The notes: generated by a model from the sequence alone, not told the origin. A DNA stretch of 64,000 bases from Alphaproteobacteria bacterium (GCA_018826515.1 JAHKAM010000060.1:62001-126000), one strand, 5' to 3'. Positions 53,505-61,560 are shown, counted from the stretch's first letter. Numbers and translations are program-made.

Positions 53505-53884
53505 AGCGTCTCGAACCGAACCTGCTGCTGGCCATCACCACCGGACTGGCCCTGGCGCTCGTGGTCATCACCACCATCGTCTACGGCCCGCCCCTCGGCC
53601 TGGTCCGCAACCCGTTGCTGGCCGTCATCTGCGCCGGCGGCTTCGTGCTGCTGAACCCGGTGATGCTGCGGATGATGAAGATCGCGCCGCGCCCGCCGAT
53701 GATCCACCCCGACGCCCCCGGCACGGCGGTCTGGGCCGCCCTGTTCCCCATGATGGTCATCGCCTCGGCGGCCGTGCCGGTCTTCTGGCCGGGCCACGAC
53801 TACGGCCTGCTGGTCATCATCGCCTCGATCTGGTTCGGCGCCACGGCCGAATCCGCCCTCAAGGCCCGCCGTCAGGCCGCCTGA
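53501..53884 (+). CDS. Small three/four-helix membrane protein coupled to phaC
   Basis: 127 residues from TTG 53501, which overlaps the phaC stop as TTGA; no other start precedes the first helix. Hydrophobic segments about 8-28 (LLLAITTGLALALVVITTIVY), 36-53 (NPLLAVICAGGFVLLNPV), 77-95 and 100-115. A basic cytoplasmic loop MLRMMKIAPRPPMIHPDAPG lies between. I do not recognise a family. The coupling suggests production together with the PHA synthase, but no role is evident. Its end overlaps the convergent msrB by 13 bp. Confidence 0.7.
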   Translation: MKRLEPNLLLAITTGLALALVVITTIVYGPPLGLVRNPLLAVICAGGFVLLNPVMLRMMKIAPRPPMIHPDAPGTAVWAALFPMMVIASAAVPVFWPGHDYGLLVIIASIWFGATAESALKARRQAA

Positions 53885-54366
53885 AACTTCAGCGCCACGC
53901 CGTTGTTGCAGTAGCGTTTTCCGGTCGGGCGCGGTCCATCCATGAACAGATGCCCCTGGTGCCCCAGGCAGCGGGCGCAGTGATACTCGGTGCGCGGAAT
54001 GCCGATGGCGAAGTCGGTCTTGGTGCCGATATTGGCGGCGATGACCTCATAGAAGCTGGGCCAGCCCGTGCCGCTGTCGTATTTCCATTGCGAGCGGAAC
54101 AGCGGCAGGTCGCAGCCCCGGCAGACAAAGGTCCCGCGCCGGTTCTCGTCATTCAGCGGGCTGCTGTAGGGCCGCTCGGTCGCCTCGCGCCGCAGCACGT
54201 CATAGGCCGCCCGCGGCAGCCGCTCGCGCCACTGGGCGTCGGTGATCCGGCGGAACGGCGAACTGGCGTACTGGGCCGTCGAGGCGTCGGCGCCCTGTGG
54301 CGTGCAGGCCGTGACGGCGACGGCGCCGGCGGTGGTCAGAAGGGCGCGACGGGAGAGCTGGGTCAT
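53872..54366 (-). CDS. msrB: Exported peptide-methionine (R)-S-oxide reductase MsrB
   Basis: 164 residues. The N-terminus has Ser-Arg-Arg-Ala-Leu-Leu at 5-10, a hydrophobic stretch and VTAC at about 18-21, so it looks like a Tat-exported lipoprotein. MsrB domain: YDVLRREATERPYSSPLNDENRRGTFVCRGCDLPLF, SGTGWPSF, HCARCLGHQGHLF and the active-site region KRYCNNGVALKF. Zinc-binding CxxC pairs are intact (CRGC, CARC). The usual RYCxNSxSL is changed to RYCNNGVAL; the nucleophilic Cys is kept. Repairs oxidised methionine in envelope proteins. Confidence 0.92.
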   Translation of the reverse strand: MTQLSRRALLTTAGAVAVTACTPQGADASTAQYASSPFRRITDAQWRERLPRAAYDVLRREATERPYSSPLNDENRRGTFVCRGCDLPLFRSQWKYDSGTGWPSFYEVIAANIGTKTDFAIGIPRTEYHCARCLGHQGHLFMDGPRPTGKRYCNNGVALKFQAA

Positions 54367-54411
54367 GATGGGAGATACGTCGGCGCCGGGGCGGAAGTTT
54401 CAAGTATCCCT

Positions 54412-54552
54412 CCGCTTTCGTCATCCCGGCGAAGGCCCGGGACCCAGCGGCGCCGAAGTCGATCTGTCCACGCAGGGTGTCCGCGACAGCTTCGCCCTCA
54501 CGGGCGCCGCTGGGTCCCGGGGTCGCTACGCCCCCCGGGATGACGAAAGCGG
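54412..54552. repeat. Long nested inverted repeat (GTCATCCCGG...CCGGGATGAC type)
   Basis: Outer arms of 18 bp (54412-54429 and 54535-54552) and inner arms of 19 bp (54436-54454 and 54503-54521) are each perfectly complementary. They fill the 188-bp gap between argC and msrB. The core TCATCCCGGCGAAGGC...GGGACCCAG is a common interspersed palindrome type in alphaproteobacterial chromosomes. Transcribed from argC it would fold into a very long hairpin. Confidence 0.8.
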
Positions 54553-54554
54553 GA

Positions 54555-55526
54555 TCACACCAGCCCCGTCCCCTCCCCCAGCCCCAGCATCAGGTTCAGG
54601 TTCTGCACCGCCGCCCCTGACGCACCCTTGCCCAGGTTGTCCAGCAAGGCGACCAGCCGCACCTGCTCCCCTGCCCGGTCGCCGAACACATGCAGACGCA
54701 TGGAATTGGTCCCGTTCAGCCCCTCCGGATCGATCCCGGTCAGGGCCTCGCTCTCCTCCAGCTCCATCACCTCGACGAACCGGCAGTCCGCATAGGCCTG
54801 AACCAGCGCCCCGTGCACCACCTCGACCGAGGGCGACGACGGCAAGGCCGCCAGCTGCAGCGGAACCTCGACCAGCATCCCCTGCCGGTAGGCCCCCACC
54901 GCCGGCGCGAACAGCACCGGCCGCTCCAGCCCCGTGTGCAGCGTCATCTCCGGCACATGCTTGTGCTTCAGCGACAGGCCATAGGCGCGGAAGGCATCGC
55001 GCTTCGTCACCCCGGGGCTTGACCCCGGGGCCGCCTCGAACTCGGCGATCATCGCCTTGCCGCCGCCCGAGTACCCCGACACCGCATTGACCGTGACCGG
55101 CCAGCCCGCCGGAATGATCCCCGCGCTGACCAGCGGCCGCACCAGGCCGATGAAACCGGTCGGATAACAGCCCGGGTTCGACACCCGCGTCGCCCCCGCG
55201 ATTTTCTCGGCCTGACTCATCCGGCCCGCCCCGTGGGCCATCTCGGCGAAGCCATAGGTCCAGGCCGGATCGACCCGGTACGCCGTCGAGGCGTCGATCA
55301 CCCGCACCCCGGGGTTCGCGATCATCGCCACGGCCTCCTTCGCCGCCTCATCCGGCAGGCACAGGATCACCGCGTCGGCCCCATTCAGCGCCTCCCGACG
55401 CGCCGCCACGTCGCGCCGCCGGTCGCCCAGCAGGATCAACTCCAGATCCCCGCGCGCCTCCAGCCGCTCGCGGATCTCCAGCCCCGTGGTCCCGGCCTCG
55501 CCGTCGATGAAGATCGTATGGGTCAT
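54555..55526 (-). CDS. argC: N-acetyl-gamma-glutamyl-phosphate reductase ArgC (type 2)
   Basis: 323 residues from ATG 55526, with GGAG 4 bases upstream. [22 protein letters not shown] is the cofactor-binding start of the shorter type 2 ArgC; then [31 protein letters not shown] and the catalytic Cys in [21 protein letters not shown]-terminal [23 protein letters not shown] is typical. It reduces acetylglutamyl phosphate to the semialdehyde in arginine synthesis. rpsI-rplM lie upstream on the same strand, an association seen in other alphaproteobacteria. Confidence 0.96.
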   Translation of the reverse strand: MTHTIFIDGEAGTTGLEIRERLEARGDLELILLGDRRRDVAARREALNGADAVILCLPDEAAKEAVAMIANPGVRVIDASTAYRVDPAWTYGFAEMAHGAGRMSQAEKIAGATRVSNPGCYPTGFIGLVRPLVSAGIIPAGWPVTVNAVSGYSGGGKAMIAEFEAAPGSSPGVTKRDAFRAYGLSLKHKHVPEMTLHTGLERPVLFAPAVGAYRQGMLVEVPLQLAALPSSPSVEVVHGALVQAYADCRFVEVMELEESEALTGIDPEGLNGTNSMRLHVFGDRAGEQVRLVALLDNLGKGASGAAVQNLNLMLGLGEGTGLV

Positions 55527-55539
55527 TCCATCTCCGATC

Positions 55540-55722
55540 CCTCTCCCGATGGGAGAGGGCTTGAGCGCACGGCGGCGAAGCCGTCGTTCTTGCGCGAAAG
55601 GGTGTGGGTCGTCTGTGTCAGTCGGCGAAAGCCGCCTCGCTGACCGGGCACGGCTTGCGCCGACGGTCGCCAGCCGACCCACATCCGGCCCTCCGGGCCA
55701 CCTTCTCCCAACGGGAGAAGGA
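55540..55722. repeat. Composite inverted repeat with two CCYTCTCCC hairpins
   Basis: A 9-bp hairpin CCCTCTCCC-gat-GGGAGAGGG (55540-55560) and a second, CCTTCTCCC-aac-GGGAGAAGG (55702-55722). Inner arms GTGTGGGTCG and CGACCCACAT pair to make one large fold. Occupies most of the gap between argC and the rpsI terminator. Confidence 0.7.
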
Positions 55723-55733
55723 AAAACAACATA

Positions 55734-55767
55734 GAAAAAGGGCGCTCCGGTTTCCCGAAGCGCCCCA
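55734..55767 (-). terminator. Intrinsic terminator of the rplM-rpsI operon
   Basis: On the - strand GGGCGCT pairs with AGCGCCC across a 12-base loop containing further CGG/CCG pairing, followed directly by TTTTTC. It lies 25-58 bases after the rpsI stop: a classical rho-independent terminator. Confidence 0.85.
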
Positions 55768-55791
55768 TTCCAAACCGTATCGTGAAACGGC

Positions 55792-56325
55792 CTAGCGCTT
55801 CGAGAACTGGAAGGACTTGCGGGCCTTGGCCCGGCCGTACTTCTTGCGCTCGACGACGCGGCTGTCGCGGGTCAGGAAGCCGTGCGGCTTCAGGACCGGG
55901 CGCAGCGCCGGCTCATAGTGGGTCAGGGCGTGCGACAGGCCGTGGCGGATGGCGCCGGCCTGGCCCGACAGGCCCGAGCCCTGCACGGTGCAATCGACGT
56001 CGAACTGGGTCAGGCGGTCGGTCACTTCCAGCGGCTGGGCGATCATCATGCGCAGGATTTCGCGGGCGAAATACTGCATCTGATCCTTGCCGTTGATGGT
56101 GATCTTGCCCGAGCCGGGCTTGATCCACACGCGGGCGATCGCGTTCTTGCGCTTGCCGGTCGAATAGGCGCGGCCCTGGGCGTCCAGCTTCTGGACGTAG
56201 ACGGGGTGTTCCTCGCCCGCGCCTACGGTGCCCATGCCACGCAGGGCGTCGAAGCCGGTGGCGGCCGGAGCGGTGTTGGCGGCGTCGTTCTCGACGACGG
56301 GCGTTTCAGCGGTCACGTCGGTCAT
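55792..56325 (-). CDS. rpsI: 30S ribosomal protein S9
   Basis: 177 residues. S9 core: [58 protein letters not shown] and the C-terminal [25 protein letters not shown], whose final Lys-Arg contacts P-site tRNA. An N-terminal acidic/Ala-rich extension of about 45 residues is typical of alphaproteobacteria. Starts 2 bases after the rplM stop; second gene of the L13-S9 operon and followed by a strong terminator. Confidence 0.98.
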   Translation of the reverse strand: MTDVTAETPVVENDAANTAPAATGFDALRGMGTVGAGEEHPVYVQKLDAQGRAYSTGKRKNAIARVWIKPGSGKITINGKDQMQYFAREILRMMIAQPLEVTDRLTQFDVDCTVQGSGLSGQAGAIRHGLSHALTHYEPALRPVLKPHGFLTRDSRVVERKKYGRAKARKSFQFSKR

Positions 56326-56327
56326 GC

Positions 56328-56804
56328 TCAGGCGCTCCGGGTGTTCTTGGAGTTGGCCGACTTGAAGTCGATCGTTTCCGGCTGTTGGGCTTCGTGGCTG
56401 TGCGCGGCGCCGGAGAACAGGCGCAGGTGCGTCATCTGCAGGCGGGCCAGCGGGCTCTCCTTGGGCATCATGCGCTCGACGGCCTTTTCAAGCACGCGCT
56501 CGGGGAAGCGGCCATTCAGGACCTTCTCCGGGGTCGTCTGCTTGACGCCGCCCGGGTGGCCGGTGTGGCGGTAATAGATCTTGTCGGTGATCTTCTTGCC
56601 GGTGAACACCACCTTGTCGACGTTGGTGACGACGACATAGTCGCCGCAATCGACGTGGGGGGTGTAGTCGCCGCGGTGCTTGCCGCGCAGACGGTTGGCG
56701 ATGAAGGTCGCGAGACGGCCCACCACGACGCCTTCGGCGTCGATATGGATCCATTTCTTCGTGACCTCGGCCGGCTTCAGCGCGACCGTGGTGCTCTTCA
56801 GCAT
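56328..56804 (-). CDS. rplM: 50S ribosomal protein L13
   Basis: 158 residues from ATG 56804 with AGGA upstream; a longer frame to 56900 would cross the predicted promoter. Matches L13: [56 protein letters not shown] and [25 protein letters not shown] (in part). A 23S-binding early assembly protein. First gene of the operon with rpsI. Confidence 0.98.
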   Translation of the reverse strand: MLKSTTVALKPAEVTKKWIHIDAEGVVVGRLATFIANRLRGKHRGDYTPHVDCGDYVVVTNVDKVVFTGKKITDKIYYRHTGHPGGVKQTTPEKVLNGRFPERVLEKAVERMMPKESPLARLQMTHLRLFSGAAHSHEAQQPETIDFKSANSKNTRSA

Positions 56805-56871
56805 TGTCGGGGTTTCCTGGGACAGACGAACGTGTGGGCTTTCCCGACGACCGGGACGAGCGGAAGGCGCG

Positions 56872-56900
56872 CTGATAGAGGACCGCAGGCGTCCGGTCAA
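56872..56900 (-). promoter_or_regulatory. Predicted housekeeping promoter of rplM-rpsI
   Basis: On the - strand TTGACC (56895-56900) and TATCAG (56872-56877) with a 17-base spacer. Transcription would start near 56865, giving a leader of about 60 bases. The position and spacing fit a sigma-70 type promoter for the ribosomal-protein operon. Confidence 0.6.
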
Positions 56901-56958
56901 GACGACGCGAATGGACGCATAGTACCTATTCCATTGAAATATTTGGCGTTTTAAATAA

Positions 56959-56974
56959 CGGTATTAAAATACCG
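56959..56974. promoter_or_regulatory. AT-rich palindrome CGGTATTAAAATACCG
   Basis: Seven-base perfect arms around AA, about 60 bases upstream of the rplM -35 element, inside a run of AT-rich DNA (56938-56972) that is striking in this GC-rich genome. Could be a protein-binding operator or an UP-like element for rplM; no family can be named. Confidence 0.4.
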
Positions 56975-56996
56975 CATCACCGACACCGCCATCGCT

Positions 56997-57151
56997 TCCC
57001 TTCCCCTTTACGGGGGAAGGCGCCACGCGAAGCCTGACGGATGGGGGCTGGTTGAGGCGGGCTCGTTCCTCGATAACTGCGACGCGGACAGACCCCCATC
57101 CGACCCGCTCTGCGGCCCACCTTCCCCCGAAATGGGGGAAAGGACTGCTTA
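56997..57151. repeat. Composite inverted repeat (CCCTTCCCC / GGGGGAAGG family)
   Basis: Two small hairpins, TTCCCC-tttac-GGGGAA near 57001-57018 and CCTTCCCCC-gaaat-GGGGGAA near 57120-57140, are themselves complementary to each other. Inner arms CGGATGGGGG (57038-57047) and CCCCCATCCG (57093-57102) match perfectly. Same family as 55540-55722 and 57701-57849. No coding potential. Confidence 0.7.
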
Positions 57152-57660
57152 TAATCGGGCGATTGTCAGCATATCCCGCCCATCCAACCCTCTGAATCCA
57201 TGCATCTTTCAAAAAACGCAGCGTCAACAGCCCGCCATAGCTGGCCCCGATGCCAGACTCCGGCCCATCCCGTCGGTGGGGAGGGCGTCGGATCCAACGC
57301 CCCGATGTCGGCGGGCTGTGGTCGAGCGATGAAGCCCGGGGGAAGGATACCCCGGGGGTCCTCGCGGAGGTCGATGGATGGCCTTCCGCTTGCTCGCCGC
57401 GCGCTGAATGTGCGGGCCGCCGACGCAAGTCATGTCCGCCGCGCGTCGCAGCCAGCAATGTCTGCGGCGGAGATCCGGCTAGGCCCGAAGCAAGGGCCGC
57501 CAACCGGAGGGCGCGTGGAAAACGGCTGCGCGGAGCGGCGCCGTCCCTTCCCGACCGTGACTTCACGGGCGGATCAGAAGGGCGGCCAACGTCAGGCTTC
57601 GTCGAAACGGTAAAACACATTCGCACCGGGCGAGGCCCGGCCGCTCCGCGCCCTCCCCGA
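57152..57660. other. About 510 bp without a recognisable gene; possible structured RNA
   Basis: No open frame here has a domain, ribosome site or plausible composition; those present are Arg/Pro/Gly-rich shadows. It contains a strong hairpin CCCGGGG-GAAGGATA-CCCCGGG around 57335-57357, followed by a CCTC-GCG-GAGG hairpin, and shows uneven GC with an AT-richer left end. I compared it by eye with tmRNA (no GGTTCGA T-loop), RNase P RNA (no GAGGAAAGTCCGGGC) and SRP RNA; none fits. Either an unrecognised non-coding RNA or decayed sequence. Confidence 0.35.
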
Positions 57661-57700
57661 CCGCTTCAGCCGAAGCGGCGCAGAGTCATGCGCCAGAGTT

Positions 57701-57849
57701 TTCTCCCTCCCCCTCCGGGGGAGGGTCGTCGGCGCGCAGCGACGACGGGGTGGGAGGGGCTCGGCGACGCAAGCGCCGCCGCTCCCCGCGCCGAACCGCC
57801 GCCACCCGGTCGCTGCGCGACCACCCTCCCCCGAAGTGGGGAGGGAGAA
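57701..57849. repeat. Composite inverted repeat upstream of ppiD
   Basis: Outer arms TTCTCCCTCCCC (57701-57712) and GGGGAGGGAGAA (57838-57849) are perfect complements. Each contains its own CCCTCCCCC/GGGGGAGGG hairpin, and the inside has further complementary GC arms (CGGCGACGC with GCGCCG-type). Third member of the family in 2.3 kb. Confidence 0.7.
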
Positions 57850-57875
57850 CCAGCCGCGACAATCACGCCTTCGTC

Positions 57876-57904
57876 TTGCCGTGCGGGGCGCCGACACCCT
57901 ATAG
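57876..57904 (+). promoter_or_regulatory. Predicted promoter of ppiD-trpE
   Basis: TTGCCG (57876-57881) and CTATAG (57899-57904) with a 17-base spacer, about 41 bases before the ppiD start. No trp-type leader peptide or attenuator hairpin pair is visible between it and ppiD, so trpE is unlikely to be attenuated in the enterobacterial way. Confidence 0.5.
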
Positions 57905-57944
57905 GCCAAGCAGCACCCTTGCCGCTGATCCGCCAGGACCGACC

Positions 57945-59873
57945 ATGCTCACCGCCTTCCGCACCTTCGCCAAATCGAAATGGGCTATCGGCCTGCTGGT
58001 CCTGCTGGCGCTCGGCCTGCTGGTCACCGGCGGATCGCAGATGGACGTGCTGGCGAACCTGGGGCCCCGCCATGTGGTGACCGCCGGCGACCGCAGCCTC
58101 GGCCAGGGCGAGTTCCGCGGCGAGCTGGATCGGATCCGCGAGCAGGCCCAGCAGCAGGCCGGCCGCGCGCTCGACTTCGAGGAGCTGATCGGCGAAGGCG
58201 GTCTGCGCCAGTACCTGGAGCAGAAGTCGCAGCAGCTCGGCTTCGTGAACTGGGCCTGGAAGGCCGGCATCCGCCCCGGCAAGGAGCTGGTCCTGCGCCA
58301 GATTCGCCAGGCCCCCGGCTTCTTCGACAATGTCACGGGCCAGTTCAGCGAGGAGCAGTATCGCACCGCCCTGGCCGAGAACAACGCCACGCCGGAGATG
58401 TTCGAGGCGCAGCTCCGCGACCAGTATTCCACCCAGCACTACGGCGCCGCCCTGGGCGCAGGCATGCGCCTGCCGCGCATCTACGGCGCCATCCTGGCCA
58501 GCCAGGCGCTGGAAACCCGCGACGCGCGCTGGTTCACCGTCACCCAGGCCATGGCCGGCACGGCCGGCGCGCCGACCGACGCACAATTGACCGCCTTCAT
58601 GGCCGAGAACGCCGCCCAGCTGCGCCTGCCAGAATCCCGCACCGCCTCGGTCGTGCTGTTCGACGACGGCGCGGCCCCCGCGGCCGAACTGACCGAAGCC
58701 CGCATCGAGGAGCGGTTCAACTTCCGCCGCGACGCCCTGTCCCTGCCCGAGCGCCGCACCTTCGTCACCCTGACCGCGCCCGATCGCGCCGCCGCGGACC
58801 GGATCGCCAACGCCCTGCGCGGCGGCCAGTCCCCCGCGGATGTGGCGCGCGCCAACGGCATCCAGCCCGCCGAATACAACCAGACGCCCCGCAGCGCCCT
58901 GGGCGACCAGGCCGTGGCCGCCGCCGTCTTCGGCCTGGCCGCCAACGAGGTGTCCGCCCCGGTCCAGGCCGGCGTCGGCTTCGTCGTGGCCAAGGTAAAC
59001 GGCATCCAGCCGGGCCGCGCCGCGACCCTGGCCGACGTCCGCGACCAGGTGATCGCCGAACTGCGCGCCGAGGACGCCCGCGCGGCCGTCTATCGCCGCG
59101 TCGAGGCCTATGAGAAGGCCCGCCAGGACGGCAAGGCGCTGGACGTCGCCGTGCGCGAGGTCGGCGCCCGGATGATCCAGATCCCGGCGATCCGTGAGGA
59201 CGGCAAGCTCCGCAACGGTCAGGAGATCAACCCGGCGCTGCCGCCGCAGCTGATCCAGACCATGTGGGGCCTGGGCAAAGGCGCCGAGAGCGAAGTCGTC
59301 GATATGGGACAGGGGCAGTATTTCGTGGTTCGCGTCGATGACGTCATGCCCGCCGCCCTGCCGCCGCTCGCGGACATCCGCGAGCCGCTGGCCCGGCAGT
59401 GGGTCCTGCGCGAGAACGCGCGCCTGCTCAGCACCCGCGCCAGCGCCCTGGCCGCCCGCGTTCGCGGCGGCGAGGATCTGGCCGCGGTCGCGGCCTCGGT
59501 CAATGCCAACCTCCAGACCGGGACCGGCCTGAACCGCCAGTCCGCCGAACAGAACGGTCAGGGCGTCATCGCCGGCGTCTTCGCCAGCGGCCGCGGGGAA
59601 GCCTTCTCGCAGCAGAACAGTCAGGACACCTTCGTCATCGGCCGCACCGATCGCATCACGGCGGCCGTCCCGGCCCTCGCCGCGCCGGTCGCCGAACAGT
59701 TCCGTCAGCGGATGGCGGGCGACCACGTCAACGCCGTGGGCGAGGTGGCCATCGCCGCCGCCGCCGCCCGCAGCAAGGCGACCTACGACGAAGCCCTGGC
59801 CCGCACCTCCCTGGGCCTGCCGGCCGAAGCCCCCGCCGCCCCCGCATCGCCGGGCCCCGCGCCGGCGCAATGA
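57945..59873 (+). CDS. PpiD-type membrane-anchored peptidyl-prolyl cis-trans isomerase
   Basis: 642 residues from ATG 57945 with AGGA upstream. One membrane helix about 13-29 (WAIGLLVLLALGLLVTG), a SurA-like N-terminal chaperone domain about 40-200 (GQGEFRGELDRIREQAQQQAG, FEELIGEGGLRQYLEQK), and a parvulin domain about 260-360 (RRTFVTLTAPDRAAADRIANALRGG...GDQAVAAAVFGLAANEVSAPVQAGVGF, quoted in parts). PpiD assists folding of exported proteins at the translocon. The sequence is divergent from E. coli PpiD. Its stop overlaps trpE by ATGA, so an envelope chaperone and tryptophan synthesis are coupled in translation. Confidence 0.88.
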   Translation: MLTAFRTFAKSKWAIGLLVLLALGLLVTGGSQMDVLANLGPRHVVTAGDRSLGQGEFRGELDRIREQAQQQAGRALDFEELIGEGGLRQYLEQKSQQLGFVNWAWKAGIRPGKELVLRQIRQAPGFFDNVTGQFSEEQYRTALAENNATPEMFEAQLRDQYSTQHYGAALGAGMRLPRIYGAILASQALETRDARWFTVTQAMAGTAGAPTDAQLTAFMAENAAQLRLPESRTASVVLFDDGAAPAAELTEARIEERFNFRRDALSLPERRTFVTLTAPDRAAADRIANALRGGQSPADVARANGIQPAEYNQTPRSALGDQAVAAAVFGLAANEVSAPVQAGVGFVVAKVNGIQPGRAATLADVRDQVIAELRAEDARAAVYRRVEAYEKARQDGKALDVAVREVGARMIQIPAIREDGKLRNGQEINPALPPQLIQTMWGLGKGAESEVVDMGQGQYFVVRVDDVMPAALPPLADIREPLARQWVLRENARLLSTRASALAARVRGGEDLAAVAASVNANLQTGTGLNRQSAEQNGQGVIAGVFASGRGEAFSQQNSQDTFVIGRTDRITAAVPALAAPVAEQFRQRMAGDHVNAVGEVAIAAAAARSKATYDEALARTSLGLPAEAPAAPASPGPAPAQ

Positions 59874-61381
59874 CGGCGGACGACGAAGGCGGCGTCACCG
59901 ATTTCGAGCGCGGCTGGTCGCAGGACCGGCCGCAGGTCGTCATCCGTCGGCTGGTCGATGACCTCGAGACGCCGGTCTCGGCCTTCCTCAAGGTCGGGCA
60001 CGGCCGGACCCACGCCTTCCTGCTGGAATCCGTCGAGGGCGGGGCCGTCAATGGCCGCTATTCCATCATCACCCGCGAGCCGGACGTCGTCTGGCGCTGC
60101 CGCGGCGGTGCGGCCGAGCTGGCGCGCGGGACGGCCCTCGCCGCCGGCCGGTTCGAGCCCGAGCCAGCGGACGCCCTGACCTCCCTGCGCACCCTGATGG
60201 CGGCGTCGCGGTTCGACCTGCCCGAAGGTCTGCCGCCCATGGCCGCCGGCCTGTTCGGGGTGTTCGGCTATGACATGGTGCGGCTGCTCGAGCCGCTGGG
60301 CGCGCCCAATCCCGATCCGCTGGACCTGCCGGACGCGGTTCTGACCCGGCCGGCGCTGGTCGCCATCTTCGATTCCGTCCGCCACGAGATCGTGCTCGTC
60401 TCCGCGGCCTACCCCGACAGCGGCCTGGACGCCCGCGCGGCCTTCGACGCGGCGACGGCCCGACTGGATCGGTTCGAGGCCGAACTCCGCGCCCCCCTGC
60501 CCGCCCTGCCCGCCCCGGTCGAGACCGCCATCGCCCCCTTCCGCTCACCGGTCGGGGAAGCTGATTTCGGGACCATGGTCGCCCGGGCCAAGGACTATAT
60601 CGCGGCCGGAGACATCTTCCAGGTCGTGCTCAGCCACCGCTTCGCCGCGCCCTGGGCCGGCGATCCGTTCGCCTTCTACCGGTCCCTCCGCCGCTCGAAT
60701 CCCTCGCCCTATCTGTTCTTCCTCGACTTCGGGGAATTCCAGCTGGCCGGCTCGAGCCCCGAGATCCTCGTCCGCCTCAAGGACGGCCGCGTCACCATCC
60801 GCCCGCTGGCCGGGACCCGCGCCCGCGGCGAGACGCCCGAGGCCGACAAGGCGCTGGAGGCCGAGTTGCTGGCCGATCCCAAGGAGCGCGCCGAGCACCT
60901 GATGCTGCTGGATCTGGGCCGCAACGACGTCGGCCGCGTCGCCGCGCCGGGCACGGTCGAGGTGATCGAGAGTTTCCGCGTCGAACGCTACAGCTCGGTG
61001 ATGCACATCGTTTCCGAGGTCCAGGGCGACGCCCATCCCGACCTCGACGCCGTCGACACCCTGTTGGCCGCCCTGCCCGCCGGCACCCTGTCCGGCGCGC
61101 CCAAGGTGCGGGCCATGGAGATCATCGACGAACTGGAAAGCGAAAAGCGCGGCGTCGGCTATGGCGGCGGCGTCGGCTACATTTCGGCGGGCGGCGAGGC
61201 CGACATCTGCATCGTGCTCAGAACCGCCCTGTTCGCCGACGGCAAGATCCACGTCCAGGCCGGCGCCGGCGTCGTCTCCGACAGCGACCCGGCCGCCGAA
61301 TATGCGGAAACCCTCGCCAAGGCCCGCGCGCCCATGCGAGCGGCCGGCGATGCCTGGCGCTATCCGTTCGGCAACCGCTAG
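59870..61381 (+). CDS. trpE: Anthranilate synthase component I TrpE
   Basis: 503 residues from ATG 59870. Chorismate-binding domain: FQVVLSHRF, NPSPYLFFLDFGEFQLAGSSPEILVR, TIRPLAGTRARGETPEADKALEAELL (in part), KERAEHLMLLDLGRNDVGRV, VMHIVSEVQG, LPAGTLSGAPKVRAMEIIDELE and DICIVLRTALF. The N-terminal regulatory domain contains SFLLESVEGG-like FLLESVEGG, where the LLES motif binds feedback tryptophan. Makes anthranilate from chorismate and ammonia. trpG lies 283 bp on, separated by a small convergent gene. Confidence 0.96.
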   Translation: MTADDEGGVTDFERGWSQDRPQVVIRRLVDDLETPVSAFLKVGHGRTHAFLLESVEGGAVNGRYSIITREPDVVWRCRGGAAELARGTALAAGRFEPEPADALTSLRTLMAASRFDLPEGLPPMAAGLFGVFGYDMVRLLEPLGAPNPDPLDLPDAVLTRPALVAIFDSVRHEIVLVSAAYPDSGLDARAAFDAATARLDRFEAELRAPLPALPAPVETAIAPFRSPVGEADFGTMVARAKDYIAAGDIFQVVLSHRFAAPWAGDPFAFYRSLRRSNPSPYLFFLDFGEFQLAGSSPEILVRLKDGRVTIRPLAGTRARGETPEADKALEAELLADPKERAEHLMLLDLGRNDVGRVAAPGTVEVIESFRVERYSSVMHIVSEVQGDAHPDLDAVDTLLAALPAGTLSGAPKVRAMEIIDELESEKRGVGYGGGVGYISAGGEADICIVLRTALFADGKIHVQAGAGVVSDSDPAAEYAETLAKARAPMRAAGDAWRYPFGNR

Positions 61382-61560
61382 GGCTGGGCGGAAGCCGACG
61401 TCTCGTCGAACCGGACGCCTGGTCCGAGCACCATCACCCCGGCCATCAGCACGGCCGCCATGGCCGCCAGCGCCGCCGCACCCAGGGCGCCGTAGGGGTT
61501 CGGTCGGGCCGCCGCGGGCGTCAGCAGGGTGCGGGCTTTGGTGATGCTGGTGTCGGCCAC
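61378..61560 (-). CDS. Small single-helix membrane protein
   Basis: 60 residues from GTG 61560, with a near-ideal GAGGAGGGG ribosome site 5 bases upstream, which supports it as a real gene. Sequence: polar N-terminus [15 protein letters not shown], one membrane helix about 25-46 ([21 protein letters not shown]) and a short acidic C-terminus. No family recognised. Its stop shares CTAG with trpE. It interrupts an otherwise continuous ppiD-trpE-trpG-trpD-trpC order. Confidence 0.68.
   Translation of the reverse strand: MADTSITKARTLLTPAAARPNPYGALGAAALAAMAAVLMAGVMVLGPGVRFDETSASAQP

Noticed and set aside
57152-57660. tmRNA, RNase P RNA or SRP RNA
   Set aside because: The conserved T-loop GGTTCGA, the RNase P GAGGAAAGTCCGGGC block and the SRP GGAAGCAGC-type loop are not found on either strand.
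57250-57944. Long open frames on both strands between rplM and ppiD
   Set aside because: They are Arg/Pro/Gly-rich, run through inverted repeats, lack ribosome sites and show no recognisable domain.
57905-57944. Tryptophan attenuator upstream of trpE
   Set aside because: trpE is coupled to ppiD and no leader peptide with Trp codons or alternate hairpins precedes ppiD.
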